64,000 nt of DNA from Nocardioides humi (GTDB lineage: Bacteria > Actinomycetota > Actinomycetes > Propionibacteriales > Nocardioidaceae): the NCBI RefSeq assembly GCF_006494775.1, contig NZ_CP041146.1, forward strand, positions 992,001 through 1,056,000, in the 5' to 3' direction. The notes below the pieces were generated by a model. It searched no databases and was not told the origin of the DNA. It was given only the letters and a program-made list of their open reading frames with translations. The position numbers and the translations under genes are program-made. Below are positions 47,464 to 58,923 of this stretch, one piece after another. Every line of letters begins with the position of its first letter. Position 1 is the stretch's first letter.

Positions 47464-48015
47464 TCAGCGAGCCCCGGACCGGGCCGCGGCGAAGGCGCTG
47501 AACGCGATCAGCACGGTACGGCGGCGCTCCCCCTCGACGAGCTCGCAGAAGTCCGCGCCGACCCGGCCGAGCACGCCGTCGTGGCGGCTGCCGTCGCGCA
47601 GGTGGAGCAGGCACGGCTCACCGGCGTCGGCGATCCGGCGCAGCGCGGAGCCGAGGCCGAGGCGGGTCAGCGGCGACCAGGCGACCTCGGGGACCGCGCG
47701 GTCGGAGGCGCCCTCGACGGTGACGACGGCCGTCCGGTCGACCACCCAGTCGTGGTGGCCGGCGTGGTCGCCGGCGGACACCAGCAGCCAGTCGGCGGCG
47801 ACCCGCTCGACGGTGCCGGTCACGCTGCCGACGCCGAGGATCCCGAGCGTGACCTCGTCGCCGACGCTCGCCATCAGCCGGCTGCTCAGCGTGACCTGGC
47901 GGTACTCCGCGCGGCTGCGGTCGGCCACCTCGAGGTCCCGCTCGGCGGCGTAGAGGGCGCTGGCCTGGTCCTCGAGGTCGTCGAACAGCGCGAACAGCTC
48001 GTCCTCCCAGCCCAT
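47464..48015 (-). CDS. Conserved hypothetical protein, SCO-type regulator-like
   Basis: A 183-residue protein starting MGWEDELFALFDDLEDQASALYAAERDLEVADRS, a negatively charged helical opening. A small beta domain (VGDEVTLGILGVGSVTGTVERVAADWLLV) then an SH3-like strand set (LRDGSRHDGVLGRVGADFCELV) follow. Streptomyces and relatives carry the same gene near LysM and secA genes, sometimes annotated as a Fis-family regulator without evidence. The ATG at 48013-48015 gives the conserved start. It is divergent from the LysM gene across a 109-bp promoter region. Function is unknown. Confidence 0.75.
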   Translation of the reverse strand: MGWEDELFALFDDLEDQASALYAAERDLEVADRSRAEYRQVTLSSRLMASVGDEVTLGILGVGSVTGTVERVAADWLLVSAGDHAGHHDWVVDRTAVVTVEGASDRAVPEVAWSPLTRLGLGSALRRIADAGEPCLLHLRDGSRHDGVLGRVGADFCELVEGERRRTVLIAFSAFAAARSGAR

Positions 48016-48061
48016 GGGCACCACCCTCACACGCCGTCGTCCACAAGCCGAACACCAACGG

Positions 48062-48090
48062 TTGACATCGTCCTCGAACGAATTCATCCT
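48062..48090 (+). promoter_or_regulatory. Promoter upstream of the LysM gene
   Basis: TTGACA at 48062-48067 is separated by 17 bp from CATCCT at 48085-48090, a good sigma70-type (HrdB-like) match. Transcription would start near 48097, leaving about a 28-nt leader before the ATG at 48125. An ATTCA-TCC-TGAAT palindrome overlaps the -10 and could be an operator. Confidence 0.5.
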
Positions 48091-48124
48091 GAATCAAACA
48101 GAAGCAAACGTAAAGGTTCTCGGG

Positions 48125-48790
48125 ATGGAACTCGTCGTTGCCGGACGGGTGCGCGCACGCGCCGCCCTGCTCTGGCTCACCGCCACCGCCGCCCTGGCCG
48201 CGCTCGGCGCCCTCACCGCGCCCCTCGCCCGCGACCTGCTGACCGGCCCGGGCCCGGACTTCGCCGCCGCCCTGGTCCGGGCCTGCGCCGCCGCGGCCCT
48301 GGTCGCCGCCGGGGTCCTGTGGGTCACCGTCACCGACGTCGTGTGGGGCGTGCTGCGGTCCGGGGGTACGCCGCCGGGCCGGTCCACCGGGCGGGTCGGA
48401 TCCGTGCGCCGGCTGGTGCTCGCCGCCTGCGGCGTCACCGTGCTCGCCACCACGGCACCGGCCCACGCCGGCTCGTCGCTGGGCTCGGGTGCACCGGCCG
48501 GCGCGGATGCGCCGCTCGGCTCCGACGCACCTGCCGGCGCGAGGGCCCTCGACGGGCTGCCGCTCCCCGACCGGGCCGTCGGGCGCAGGGTCGGGTCCGG
48601 ACCCACGGTCGTGATCGTCCGGCCCGGCGACTCGCTGTGGACGATCGCCGCCCGCCGGCTCGGGCCGGGGGCGTCGGCGGCCGACGTGGCGTCGTACTGG
48701 CGGCGGGTGCAGGCGCTCAATGCCGCCGTCATCGGCCCCGATCCCGACCTCATCCAGCCCGGACAGTCCCTGCGGCTGCCGCCCGCGTGA
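48125..48790 (+). CDS. LysM-domain membrane protein
   Basis: A 221-residue protein. Two or three hydrophobic segments (residues 11-31 and 45-75, plus VLAACGVTVLATTAPAHA near 105-125) are followed by a Gly/Ala/Ser/Asp linker. A C-terminal LysM-like domain carries VIVRPGDSLWTIAARRLG and PDLIQPGQSLRLPP. LysM binds N-acetylglucosamine in peptidoglycan. The following gene starts 27 bp downstream with an AGGAGG, so the two are probably an operon feeding wall-associated proteins. Confidence 0.85.
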   Translation: MELVVAGRVRARAALLWLTATAALAALGALTAPLARDLLTGPGPDFAAALVRACAAAALVAAGVLWVTVTDVVWGVLRSGGTPPGRSTGRVGSVRRLVLAACGVTVLATTAPAHAGSSLGSGAPAGADAPLGSDAPAGARALDGLPLPDRAVGRRVGSGPTVVIVRPGDSLWTIAARRLGPGASAADVASYWRRVQALNAAVIGPDPDLIQPGQSLRLPPA

Positions 48791-48816
48791 ACCAGCCGCC
48801 CGCACCAGGAGGATCC

Positions 48817-49347
48817 ATGTCCGCAGTCCCGCACGAGCTCGTCGGCCTCCGGCTGGCGGTCCCCGTCAGCCCCACCCAGGGCACCCTCGCCCTCGCCCTG
48901 CTCCCCCGCCAGACCCCGCCCTCCGGACCCCCACCGAACCGGCCCGAGCGACGGCCGCCGGCGCGCCCGGGCGCGGTCGTCGTACCCATCGACCAGCGGC
49001 TGCGCCACGCCATCGAGGAGTGGACGCACCGGTTCGTCCAGGCAGCCGTCGAGATCGTCGGCGGCGACCGCCCCGTCTCCCAGCTGGTCCGCTGGACCAG
49101 CCGCGACGTGTACGCCGACCTCCACCGCCGCGCCCTGCTCGTCGCCCGCGCCGGTGGCCACCAGCCCGGCCTGGCCCGCGTCCAGCCGGTCCGGCCCCGG
49201 GTGCAGAGCGTGCACGCCTGCTTCCTCAGCGACACCGTCGTCGAGTGCGGCGTGCACGTGCGCCACGGCGACCGCTCACGCGCCGTCGCCGCCCGCTTCG
49301 AGCGGATCGACCAGCGCTGGATCTGCACCGCGCTCGACTTCTCGTGA
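48817..49347 (+). CDS. Rv3235-family protein (DUF6459)
   Basis: A 176-residue protein. A Pro/Arg-rich N-terminal half precedes a compact domain with LRHAIEEWTHRFVQAAVEIVGGDRPVSQLVRWT, VQSVHACFLSDTVVECGVHVRHGDRSRAVAARFER and WICTALDFS at the end. This closing segment defines the Rv3235/DUF6459 family, found next to secA or LysM genes in many actinobacteria. An AGGAGG ends 4 nt before the ATG. The function is unknown; the fold may be SH3- or NTF2-like. Confidence 0.82.
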   Translation: MSAVPHELVGLRLAVPVSPTQGTLALALLPRQTPPSGPPPNRPERRPPARPGAVVVPIDQRLRHAIEEWTHRFVQAAVEIVGGDRPVSQLVRWTSRDVYADLHRRALLVARAGGHQPGLARVQPVRPRVQSVHACFLSDTVVECGVHVRHGDRSRAVAARFERIDQRWICTALDFS

Positions 49348-49359
49348 GACCGCGTGCCC

Positions 49360-49468
49360 GACCCGGCGCAAACTGACCTCCGAACGACGCCGACCCGGCG
49401 CATCCTTACCTCCGTCAGGTCAGGATGCGCCGGGTCGACACGATTCCGAGGTCAGGACGCGCCGGGTC
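49360..49468. repeat. Four-part palindromic repeat cluster B (F-F-R-R) between convergent genes
   Basis: Forward half-sites at 49360-49380 and 49392-49412 begin GACCCGGCGC. Reverse half-sites at 49417-49436 and 49450-49468 end GCGCCGGGTC. The inner stem is GACCCGGCGCATCCTTACCT with an almost perfect complement and a short CGTC loop. Order, spacing and the ATTCCGAGG linker between the reverse copies match cluster A at 4825-4934, 44 kb away. The inner stem here carries TCCT/AGGA where cluster A has AACT/AGTT: a compensated change in both arms, which argues for selected pairing. It sits between the Rv3235-like gene stop and the secA stop. Confidence 0.85.
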
Positions 49469-49478
49469 GCGGCAAGCC

Positions 49479-52373
<2,895 letters not shown>

Positions 52374-52393
52374 GCGGCCACTCTACCGAGCAG

Positions 52394-52777
52394 TCACGAA
52401 CCGTCCGAGTTCCGGCGGTCGTACTCGGCGAACGCGGCCGCCCGCTCGCTCTCGATCCTGCGCCCCAGACCGTAGGCCGTGCCCCAGAGCAGGGCGAAGA
52501 TGCCGCCGATGACGAACATGAGCGGGGCGAGGAGGCCCAGCGCGATCGCGGCGACCTGCAGGACGTGGCCGAGGGCGTACGCCGACTCGCGGCGCAGCAT
52601 CCCGGCGACCAGCACGCACAGCACCGCCAGGCCCAGCCCCACGGGCAGCGCGACGGCCGGGCGGATGTCGGAGATCGCGATCATCACGGGGGTGGAGAGC
52701 GCGACCGCGATCGCCTCCAGGGAGAGGACGGCCGCGCACATCGCCCGCCGCGGCGACCTGTCGCGCTCGTCGGTCAC
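52394..52777 (-). CDS. DUF4233 family membrane protein
   Basis: A 127-residue protein with four hydrophobic segments after a short charged start (VTDERDRSPRRAMCAAVLSLE), ending in a cytosolic EYDRRNSDGS tail. DUF4233 proteins always follow folC in actinobacteria. The GTG at 52775-52777 overlaps the frame-corrected folC stop by GTGA; the frame is open further upstream but that is folC. Role unknown, perhaps linked to folate or cell-envelope metabolism. Confidence 0.88.
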   Translation of the reverse strand: MTDERDRSPRRAMCAAVLSLEAIAVALSTPVMIAISDIRPAVALPVGLGLAVLCVLVAGMLRRESAYALGHVLQVAAIALGLLAPLMFVIGGIFALLWGTAYGLGRRIESERAAAFAEYDRRNSDGS

Positions 52778-54124
52778 TTGCGTCCCCCAGCAGGGCCCGG
52801 GCCTCGCCGACCGTGACGACCGACCCGGTGACGAGGACGGCTCCCGAGCTGAGGGCGTCGCTGCCGGCCGCCTCGGCGCGCGCGGCCGCGGCGTCGATGG
52901 CGTCGGCGAGCAGGGGTACGACGCTGACCCGGTCCTCGCCGTACACCTCACGGGCGACGACGGCGAGCTGGTCGGCCGGGAGCGCCCGGTCGGTGGAGTT
53001 CTGGGTGATGACGACGTGGGCGAGGTGGGGCTCGAACGCGGCCAGCAGTCCCTCGGCGTCCTTGTCCCCCATCACGCCGATCACGCCGATGAGCGGGTCG
53101 AACTGGAAGGAGTCCTCCAGCGCCGCCGCGGTCGCCTCGGCGCCGTGGGGTTGTGGGCGGCGTCGAGCACGATCGTGGGGCTGCGGCGGACCACCTCGAG
53201 CCGGCCCGGCGAGGTGATCTCGGCGAACGCGCCGCGGACCACGTCGTCGCCCAGCGGCTCGTCCCCGCCGACGAACGCCTCGACCGCGGCGAGCGCGGCG
53301 GCGGCGTTCTGCGCCTGGTGGGCGCCGTAGAGCGGGAGGAACACCTCGTCGTAGCGGCCCCGCAGGCCCTGGAAGGTCACCACCTGGCCGCCGACCGCGG
53401 GCGCGCGGGAGACGACGCCGAACTCCAGGCCCTCCCGGGCGACGGTGGCGCCGACCTCGGCGACCCGCTCCAGCAGGACCGCCGCGACGTCGGCGCTCTG
53501 CTGGGCCAGGACCGCCACGGACCCGGGCTTGATGATCCCCGCCTTCTCACGGGCGATCTCGACCGCCGTCCCACCGAGGTAGTTGGCGTGGTCGACCGCG
53601 ATCGGGGTGATGACCGCGACGTCGGCGTCGATGACGTTGGTCGCGTCCCAGACCCCGCCCATGCCGACCTCGACGACCGCCACGTCGACCGGGGCGTCGG
53701 CGAAGGCGGCGTACGCCATCCCTACGACGGTCTCGAAGAAGCTCAGCGGATGGGCCTCGGCGGCGTCGACCAGGTGCGTGTACGGCGCCACGTCGTTGAA
53801 CGCCCGCACGAACGCCTCGTCGTCCAGCGGCTCGCCGTCGATGCTGATCCGCTCGCTCATCCGCTCGACGTGCGGACTGGTGAAGCGGCCGGTGCGCAGG
53901 TCGAGCGCCCGCAGCAGCGCGTCGATCATCCGCGAGGTCGACGTCTTGCCGTTGGTACCGGTCAGGTGGATCGAGCGGTAGGCCCGCTGCGGGTCGCCGA
54001 GCAGCTCGGTGAAGGCGCGGATCCGGTCGAGCGAGGGCTCCAGCCGGGTCTCGGGCCACCGGGACAGCAGGGCGTCCTCGGCCTCGGCGACGGTCTCGGC
54101 TGGGCGCGCAACAGGCTCACTCAT
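52774..54124 (-). CDS. folC: Folylpolyglutamate/dihydrofolate synthase FolC (two frameshifts)
   Basis: FolC joins glutamate to dihydropteroate and folates, an ATP-dependent cytosolic step. Visible are P-loop LTGTNGKTST near residue 55, SPHVERMSERISI, VEVGMGGVWDATN (Mg/omega loop), DHANYLGGT and DAAHNP near residue 325. Two bases are missing: in GGGG 53147-53150 (rejoins DAAHNP to HGAEATAAALEDS) and in CCCCC 52784-52788. The second ends the protein LLGGRK with a GTGA overlap with DUF4233. The corrected length is about 450 residues, as usual for the family. Confidence 0.95.
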
Positions 54125-54164
54125 GGCGCTTGGAGTCTAGATGCGCGCCGGGACGGGCGATGAA

Positions 54165-54890
54165 TCAGCGGACCCCGCGGACGAGGAACTGCAGCTGCAC
54201 CTCGTGGTCGGGCGCGACGCCGTGGGCGCGGTCCAGCTCGAGGATGCTGGTCAGCGGGGTGACGGTGACGTCGGTGAAGCCCGCCGCCGCGACCAGGTCG
54301 CGGGTGGCGTCGATCGACCGGGCGGCGGCCAACGGCAGAGCGCGGCGCACCTCGTCGTCGTACAGCTCGACGAAGTCGGCGGAGGTGTCGCGGTCCAGGC
54401 CGTCGGGGAACCAGGTCGAGTCGACGACGGCGAGCACCCCGCCGGGACGCAGCAGCCGGCGCCAGCTCGCGAGGGCGCGCTCGGGCTCGCGCAGGGTCCA
54501 CATCAGGTAGCGGCTGGTGACGGCGTCGAAGGACGCGTCGGGGAAGTCGGGTACGACGGCGTCGCCGCGGCGGAAGTCGGGGGCGCGGCCGGTGCGAGCA
54601 GCGCGGTCGGCGTGCTCGCGGGCGCGGGCCAGCATGCCCTCGGACAGGTCGGTGGCGGTGACGTCGTATCCCAGGCCGGCGAGGAGCAGCGCGACGTACC
54701 CGCTGCCGGTGCCCAGGTCGAGGACGTCGGCCGGGGCGGGCGGCAGGGCGCCGGACCAGATCGCGCCCCAGGCCGCCTGGTCGAGGGCGAGCCGCTCGGG
54801 GCGCTGCTGGTAGTCGTCGTAGGACGGCGCGCGGCCGGTCCAGTAGGCGTCGACGTTGTCCTGGACGGTGGAGCTCACGGGCTGGTTCAT
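54165..54890 (-). CDS. Class I SAM-dependent methyltransferase, linked to the FecBCD-type importer
   Basis: A 241-residue cytosolic methyltransferase. VLDLGTGSGYVALLL is motif I (about residues 56-70), VTATDLSEGML motif II, and PDASFDAVTSRYLMWTL the acidic loop. Its ATG overlaps the stop of the transporter ATPase gene (ATGA), so it is the last member of the importer operon. It may modify the imported compound or a related metabolite. The small-molecule substrate is not evident. Confidence 0.85.
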   Translation of the reverse strand: MNQPVSSTVQDNVDAYWTGRAPSYDDYQQRPERLALDQAAWGAIWSGALPPAPADVLDLGTGSGYVALLLAGLGYDVTATDLSEGMLARAREHADRAARTGRAPDFRRGDAVVPDFPDASFDAVTSRYLMWTLREPERALASWRRLLRPGGVLAVVDSTWFPDGLDRDTSADFVELYDDEVRRALPLAAARSIDATRDLVAAAGFTDVTVTPLTSILELDRAHGVAPDHEVQLQFLVRGVR

Positions 54891-55659
54891 GCGGGGAGCC
54901 TCTCGGTGAGGGGGTGGAAGAGGAGCTGCGGGTGGCCGCCGGCGTCGGCCCGGGTGGCGCCGATGCCGTAGACCTCGGCGATCAGGTCCGGGTCGAGGAC
55001 GTCGTCGGGCGAGCCGGCCCGGACGACGCGGCCGGCGTCGAGCAGGACCAGGTCGTCGCAGTAGCGCGCGGCGAGGTTGAGGTCGTGGAGCACGACGACC
55101 GCGCTGGTGGCGACGGTGCGGACGAGGTGGAGCACCTCGTGCTGGTAGCGGATGTCGAGGTGGTTGGTCGGCTCGTCGAGGAGCAGGAACTCCGCCTCCT
55201 GGGCCAGCGCGCGGGCGACGAGCACCCGCTGCCGCTCGCCGCCGGAGAGCTCGGCGAACCGGCGGCGGGCCAGGTGGGTGCCGCCGACCGCGGCCAGCGC
55301 GTCGTCGACGGCGCGGTGGTCGTCGGGCCGGTGCGCTGGAAGGTGCGCAGCCGCGGCAGCCGGCCGAGGGTCACCATCTCGCGCACGGACAGCATCGACT
55401 CGGCGTCGGACTCCTGGACGACGACCGCGATCCGCTGCGAGACCTCGCGCGGCGTGAGCGTGGCCAGCGGGCGGCCGGCGAGGGTGACCCGGCCGCGCGC
55501 CGGGCGGAGCGAGCCGTAGAGCATCCGGAGCGCGGTGGTCTTCCCGCTGCCGTTGGGGCCGAGCAGGCCGAGCACCCGGCCGGGCCGCGCCTCCAGCCCG
55601 ACGCCGCGCAGGACCGGCGCGGCGCCGTAGGAGAAGTGGAGGTCCTCGGCGACGATCAC
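54887..55659 (-). CDS. FecE/FhuC-type ABC transporter ATPase (one frameshift)
   Basis: About 257 residues with one base restored at GGG 55325-55327 (joins RTGP to DDHRAVDDAL). Walker A LGPNGSGKTTALR, signature LSGGERQRVLVARAL, Walker B LLLDEPTNHLD and VLHDLNLAARYCD show the FepC/FhuC subtype that serves siderophore, haem and vitamin B12 importers. The GTG start overlaps the stop of the binding-protein gene. The Walker B/helical part is intact only in the second frame. Confidence 0.92.
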
Positions 55660-56647
55660 GACGCGTCGCCGAACCGCTCGCGGATCTGCTCCAGGCCGTC
55701 GAGGGCGAGCGGCGTCGGCGGCTCGACGTAGTTGAACAGCAGCGGCATCAGGTTGTCGTCGCGGACCGCGGAGATGCTCTGCGCGCCGGGCAGGGTGGTG
55801 ACCGCGTCGGCGACCTTCGCCGGGTCGCCGGCGCTGTAGAGCAGGATCAGGACGTCAGGGTCGCGGCCGATCAGCTCCTCGGGGGTGACCTCGAAGACCC
55901 GCTCGTCGGTGTCGCCGAAGGCGTTGTCGAAGCCGGCGGCCTCGAGGATCGGGGCGGCCATGCTGCGGGTGCCGTAGGCGTAGGTCACGCCGCCGCCGAC
56001 GGTCGGGTAGAGCACCGCGGCGGTACGACGACGGCCCGCGTCGTCCGTGCTCAGCTCGGCGACCCGCTGCTCCAGCGCGGCGTTGGCGGCCGCGGCCTCG
56101 TCGGGGCGGTCGAAGACCTTGCCGTAGGTCTCCATCTGGTCGTAGACGTCGTCGAAGCCGGGGTCGTCGAGCCCCTCGGCGCACATCGCCGGCTCCTCGA
56201 CCAGCGGGATCCCGACGCCGTCGAGGGTCGCGCGGCTGAGGTTGTCGACCTCGCCGAGGACGAGGTCCGGCTCCTGGTCGATCACGACCTCCTTGGAGAT
56301 CAGCAGGTGCCCGGAGGTGTCCGTCTTGCCGGTGAGGGCGGGGATGTCCTCCAGCGCGGACCAGGTGGCGTCGTCGTAGTAGTCGCGGGGTACTCCCCCG
56401 CGCGGGCGGTCACCCGGTCGAGGACCCCGAGCGCCGAGAGGTACGGGACCGCGGCGCTCTTGAGCAACACCACCCGCTCCGGCTCCGCGTCGAAGGTGAC
56501 CTCGGCGCCGCAGTTCTCGACGGTCACCGGGTAGGCGTCGGAGTCGCTCGAGCCGCCTTCGGCGGACTGCGACTCGGTGGCCAGGCCGCAGGCGGACACG
56601 GCGAGGAGGGAGGTCGTCGCGGCGAGGGCGATCAGTGGACGGCGCAT
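55656..56647 (-). CDS. FecB-type substrate-binding lipoprotein (one frameshift)
   Basis: About 330 residues with a base restored at GGGG 56387-56390 (ARAGEYP to RDYYDDATWS). Lipobox LLAVSAC at about residue 20 is followed by a Ser/Gly linker. The type III (helical backbone) binding fold has PERVVLLKSAAVPYLSALGVLDRV, DQEPDLVLGEVDNL and a VTYAYGTRSMAAPILEAAGFDNAF segment. Such proteins capture siderophores, haem or corrinoids. The start of the mature fold (VENCGAEVTFD) also resembles proteins proposed for F420-0 uptake, so the ligand is open. Confidence 0.88.
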
Positions 56648-56668
56648 GGCGGATGGGTCTCCTGGAGG

Positions 56669-57751
56669 TCAGACGGCGGTGGCCTGGAGGCGGCGGACGA
56701 GGACGAGCAGGAACGGTGCGCCCACGACCGCGGTGATGATCCCGATCGGGATCTCCTGCGGGGCGAGCAGCACCCGGGCGACGATGTCGGCCCAGATCAG
56801 GAGGATCGCGCCCATGAGGGCCGCGACCGGGACGACGCGGACGTGAGCGGCGCCGACCGCGCGGCGGGCGAGGTGGGGCACCACCAGGCCCACGAAGCCG
56901 ATGCTGCCGGCGGCCGAGACCACGACCGCGATGCAGAGCGAGACGAGCACCAGCAGGGCGGACCGGAACCGCTCCGGGGGTACGCCGAGCGCGAGCGCCG
57001 TCTCGTCGCCGACCGCGAGCGCGTCCAGCTGCCGGCCGAGCACGGTCAGCACCGCGACGGCGAGCAGCACGACCACCACGGCCACGGCGAGCGGCTGCCC
57101 CCAGCCGGCGAGGGCGAGCGAGCCGAGCAGCCAGAACATGACCGACCGGGCGCCCTCGGCGGAGTCCGAGGCGAAGATGAGGAAGCTGGTGACGGCCTGC
57201 AGCGCGTAGCCCACGGCGACCCCGGCGAGGAGGAGTCGCGTGGAGGTGACCCGGCCGGCCGAGCGGGCGACGCCGTACACGAGGACGGAGGCGGCGAGCG
57301 CCCCGAGGAAGGCGCTGCCCGAGAGCATGTGCTCTCCCAGTCCCAGGCTGACGCCGAACAGGATCGCGGCCGCGGCGCCGGCGGACGCGCCCGAGCTGAC
57401 GCCGAGCAGGTAGGGGTCCGCGAGGAGGTTGCGCACCATCGCCTGCAGCGCCGTCCCGCACACCGCCAGGCCGGCGCCGACCAGCGCGGCGAGCAGGACC
57501 CGCGGGAGCCGTACGTCCCACACGATGGAGTCGCGGGGCGCGCTCCAGGTCCGCTCTCCGGGGATGAGGAACAGGTGGTGGCCGATCACCTCGACCACGC
57601 TGCGGAACGGGACGGCGATCGCGCCGAACGCGATGCCCGCGACCACGGACACGGCGAGGGCGAGCAGCAGCCCGAGCGTCCACCGGCGTGCCCGGGCCGC
57701 GGTGCGATCGGGAGCCTCCGGAACGGCGACGGCGGGCTCCAGCGCGACCAT
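56669..57751 (-). CDS. FecCD/BtuC-type ABC permease
   Basis: A 360-residue permease with about ten transmembrane helices. RLPRVLLAALVGAGLAVCGTALQAMVRNLLADPYLLGVSSGAS is the signature block, and GFVGLVVPHLARRAVG is the coupling-helix region. ATG 57749-57751, which GAGGAG precedes, was preferred to the adjacent GTG. It begins the operon permease-binding protein-ATPase-methyltransferase, all on the minus strand with short gaps or 4-bp overlaps, directly below an operator-like palindrome. Confidence 0.93.
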   Translation of the reverse strand: MVALEPAVAVPEAPDRTAARARRWTLGLLLALAVSVVAGIAFGAIAVPFRSVVEVIGHHLFLIPGERTWSAPRDSIVWDVRLPRVLLAALVGAGLAVCGTALQAMVRNLLADPYLLGVSSGASAGAAAAILFGVSLGLGEHMLSGSAFLGALAASVLVYGVARSAGRVTSTRLLLAGVAVGYALQAVTSFLIFASDSAEGARSVMFWLLGSLALAGWGQPLAVAVVVVLLAVAVLTVLGRQLDALAVGDETALALGVPPERFRSALLVLVSLCIAVVVSAAGSIGFVGLVVPHLARRAVGAAHVRVVPVAALMGAILLIWADIVARVLLAPQEIPIGIITAVVGAPFLLVLVRRLQATAV

Positions 57752-57766
57752 CACGGCTCCTCGTCT

Positions 57767-57787
57767 TGTTGCAAGTCGATTGCAACA
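57767..57787. promoter_or_regulatory. Palindromic operator candidate upstream of the FecBCD-type operon
   Basis: TGTTGCAA at 57767-57774 and TTGCAACA at 57780-57787 form a perfect 8-bp inverted repeat with a 5-nt spacer, ending 16 bp upstream of the permease ATG. The position within the likely -10/transcription-start region suits repression. It looks like the box of a Fur/Zur- or TetR-type regulator; which one cannot be told. Confidence 0.55.
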
Positions 57788-57840
57788 GAGAAGCTAGCGC
57801 ACTAGCCCTGTCCGCCCGACACCGGGCGCTCCGCCCGAGA

Positions 57841-58880
57841 TCAGCTGCCCGGCCTCCAGCGCCGGGCGATCGACAGCACGATCGGCATCACGAGGAGCAC
57901 CGCGAGCAGCCGAACGATCTGGGTGACCGACACCAGGGCGGCGTCACCGCCGGAGTCGAGGGATGCGGCGAGCACGACGGGAAGCCCTCCGGGCGACGTC
58001 GCGAGATAGCCGTCGAGGCCCGAGACGCCGGTCCAGGCGGCGAAGGGCACCGCCACCAGCGCACAGAGGGCCACCAGCAGCACGCTCGTCACCAGGGCGA
58101 TCGGGAGGAGTCCGCGCAGGTCGGCGAGCGTACGCCGGTTGAACCCGCTGCCCGACTGGAGCCCGATCGCCAGGAGCGCCGCCGACTGGACGAGGGGCGG
58201 GGTGACCGAGGCCTCGAAGGGCGGCGCCAGCATCAGCAGGGTCCCGGCCAGCAGCGCGCCGACGACGGCGGGCGCGGGCAGGCGGAGCAGGTGCCCGAGG
58301 AGGAGCCCACCCGGCGCCACCAGCACGACGTACACCCAGTCCGACGCCCCCGCGGCGGCCGACGTCGCCGCGCCTCCCGTCGACGTGTCGAAGAGGGTCG
58401 CGAGCAGGACCGGGAGCGTGACGATCACGACGACGACCCGCAGGTACTGCACCACCACGACCACCCGCTGGTCGGCTCCCAGGTCCCCGCGATCGCGGTG
58501 ACGGTCGAGGCACCACCGGGGACCGAGGCGAGGACGGCCGTGGTCCGGGAGACGCCGTGCCGCAGCAGCAGCTGGCCCATCGCCACCGCCACCACGATGG
58601 TCAGCGTCGCGACCGCGAACACGGCCGGCAGCTGCGCGTGCACGCTCCCCCACCCGTCGAGATCGACCTGGGTCGCGACCGTGCCGCCCAGCACGGCCTG
58701 GGCGGTCCGGCTGACCGGCGTGGGCACCGCGAGCTGCCGGCTCAGCAGCAGCGCGCACGTCACCGACGTCACGAAGCCCGCGAACAGCGCGGGCGACGGC
58801 GCGGAGACGGCGAACATCAGCGCCGTCGCACCCGCGCTGATGACCGCCGCGAGCACCACGCGCCACGCCGGCGGGCTCAT
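57841..58880 (-). CDS. AbrB-family membrane protein (one frameshift)
   Basis: About 346 residues once a base is restored at CCCC 58485-58488 (TAIAG to DLGADQRVVVVVQYLRV). Roughly ten transmembrane helices form two related halves: PTPVSRTAQAVLGGTVATQV in the first, LRLPAPAVVGALLAGTLLM and SPGGLPVVLAASLDSGGD in the second. This is the PF05145 (AbrB duplication) family, often beside tripartite or other carboxylate transporters. It is distinct from the DNA-binding AbrB. It forms the end of the catabolic block with the CitE-like and CaiB genes, but transport or regulation by it is unproven. Confidence 0.85.
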
Positions 58881-58923
58881 GCACTCTCCGAGCTGTCGAT
58901 CGCGGGTGGATGGGTCGTCCGGC

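Noticed and set aside
54887..57751. Naming the FecBCD-type operon as an F420-0 transporter
   Set aside because: The binding protein's mature N-terminus looks somewhat similar, but no cofE or F420-dependent enzyme is adjacent and siderophore or corrinoid use is equally possible.
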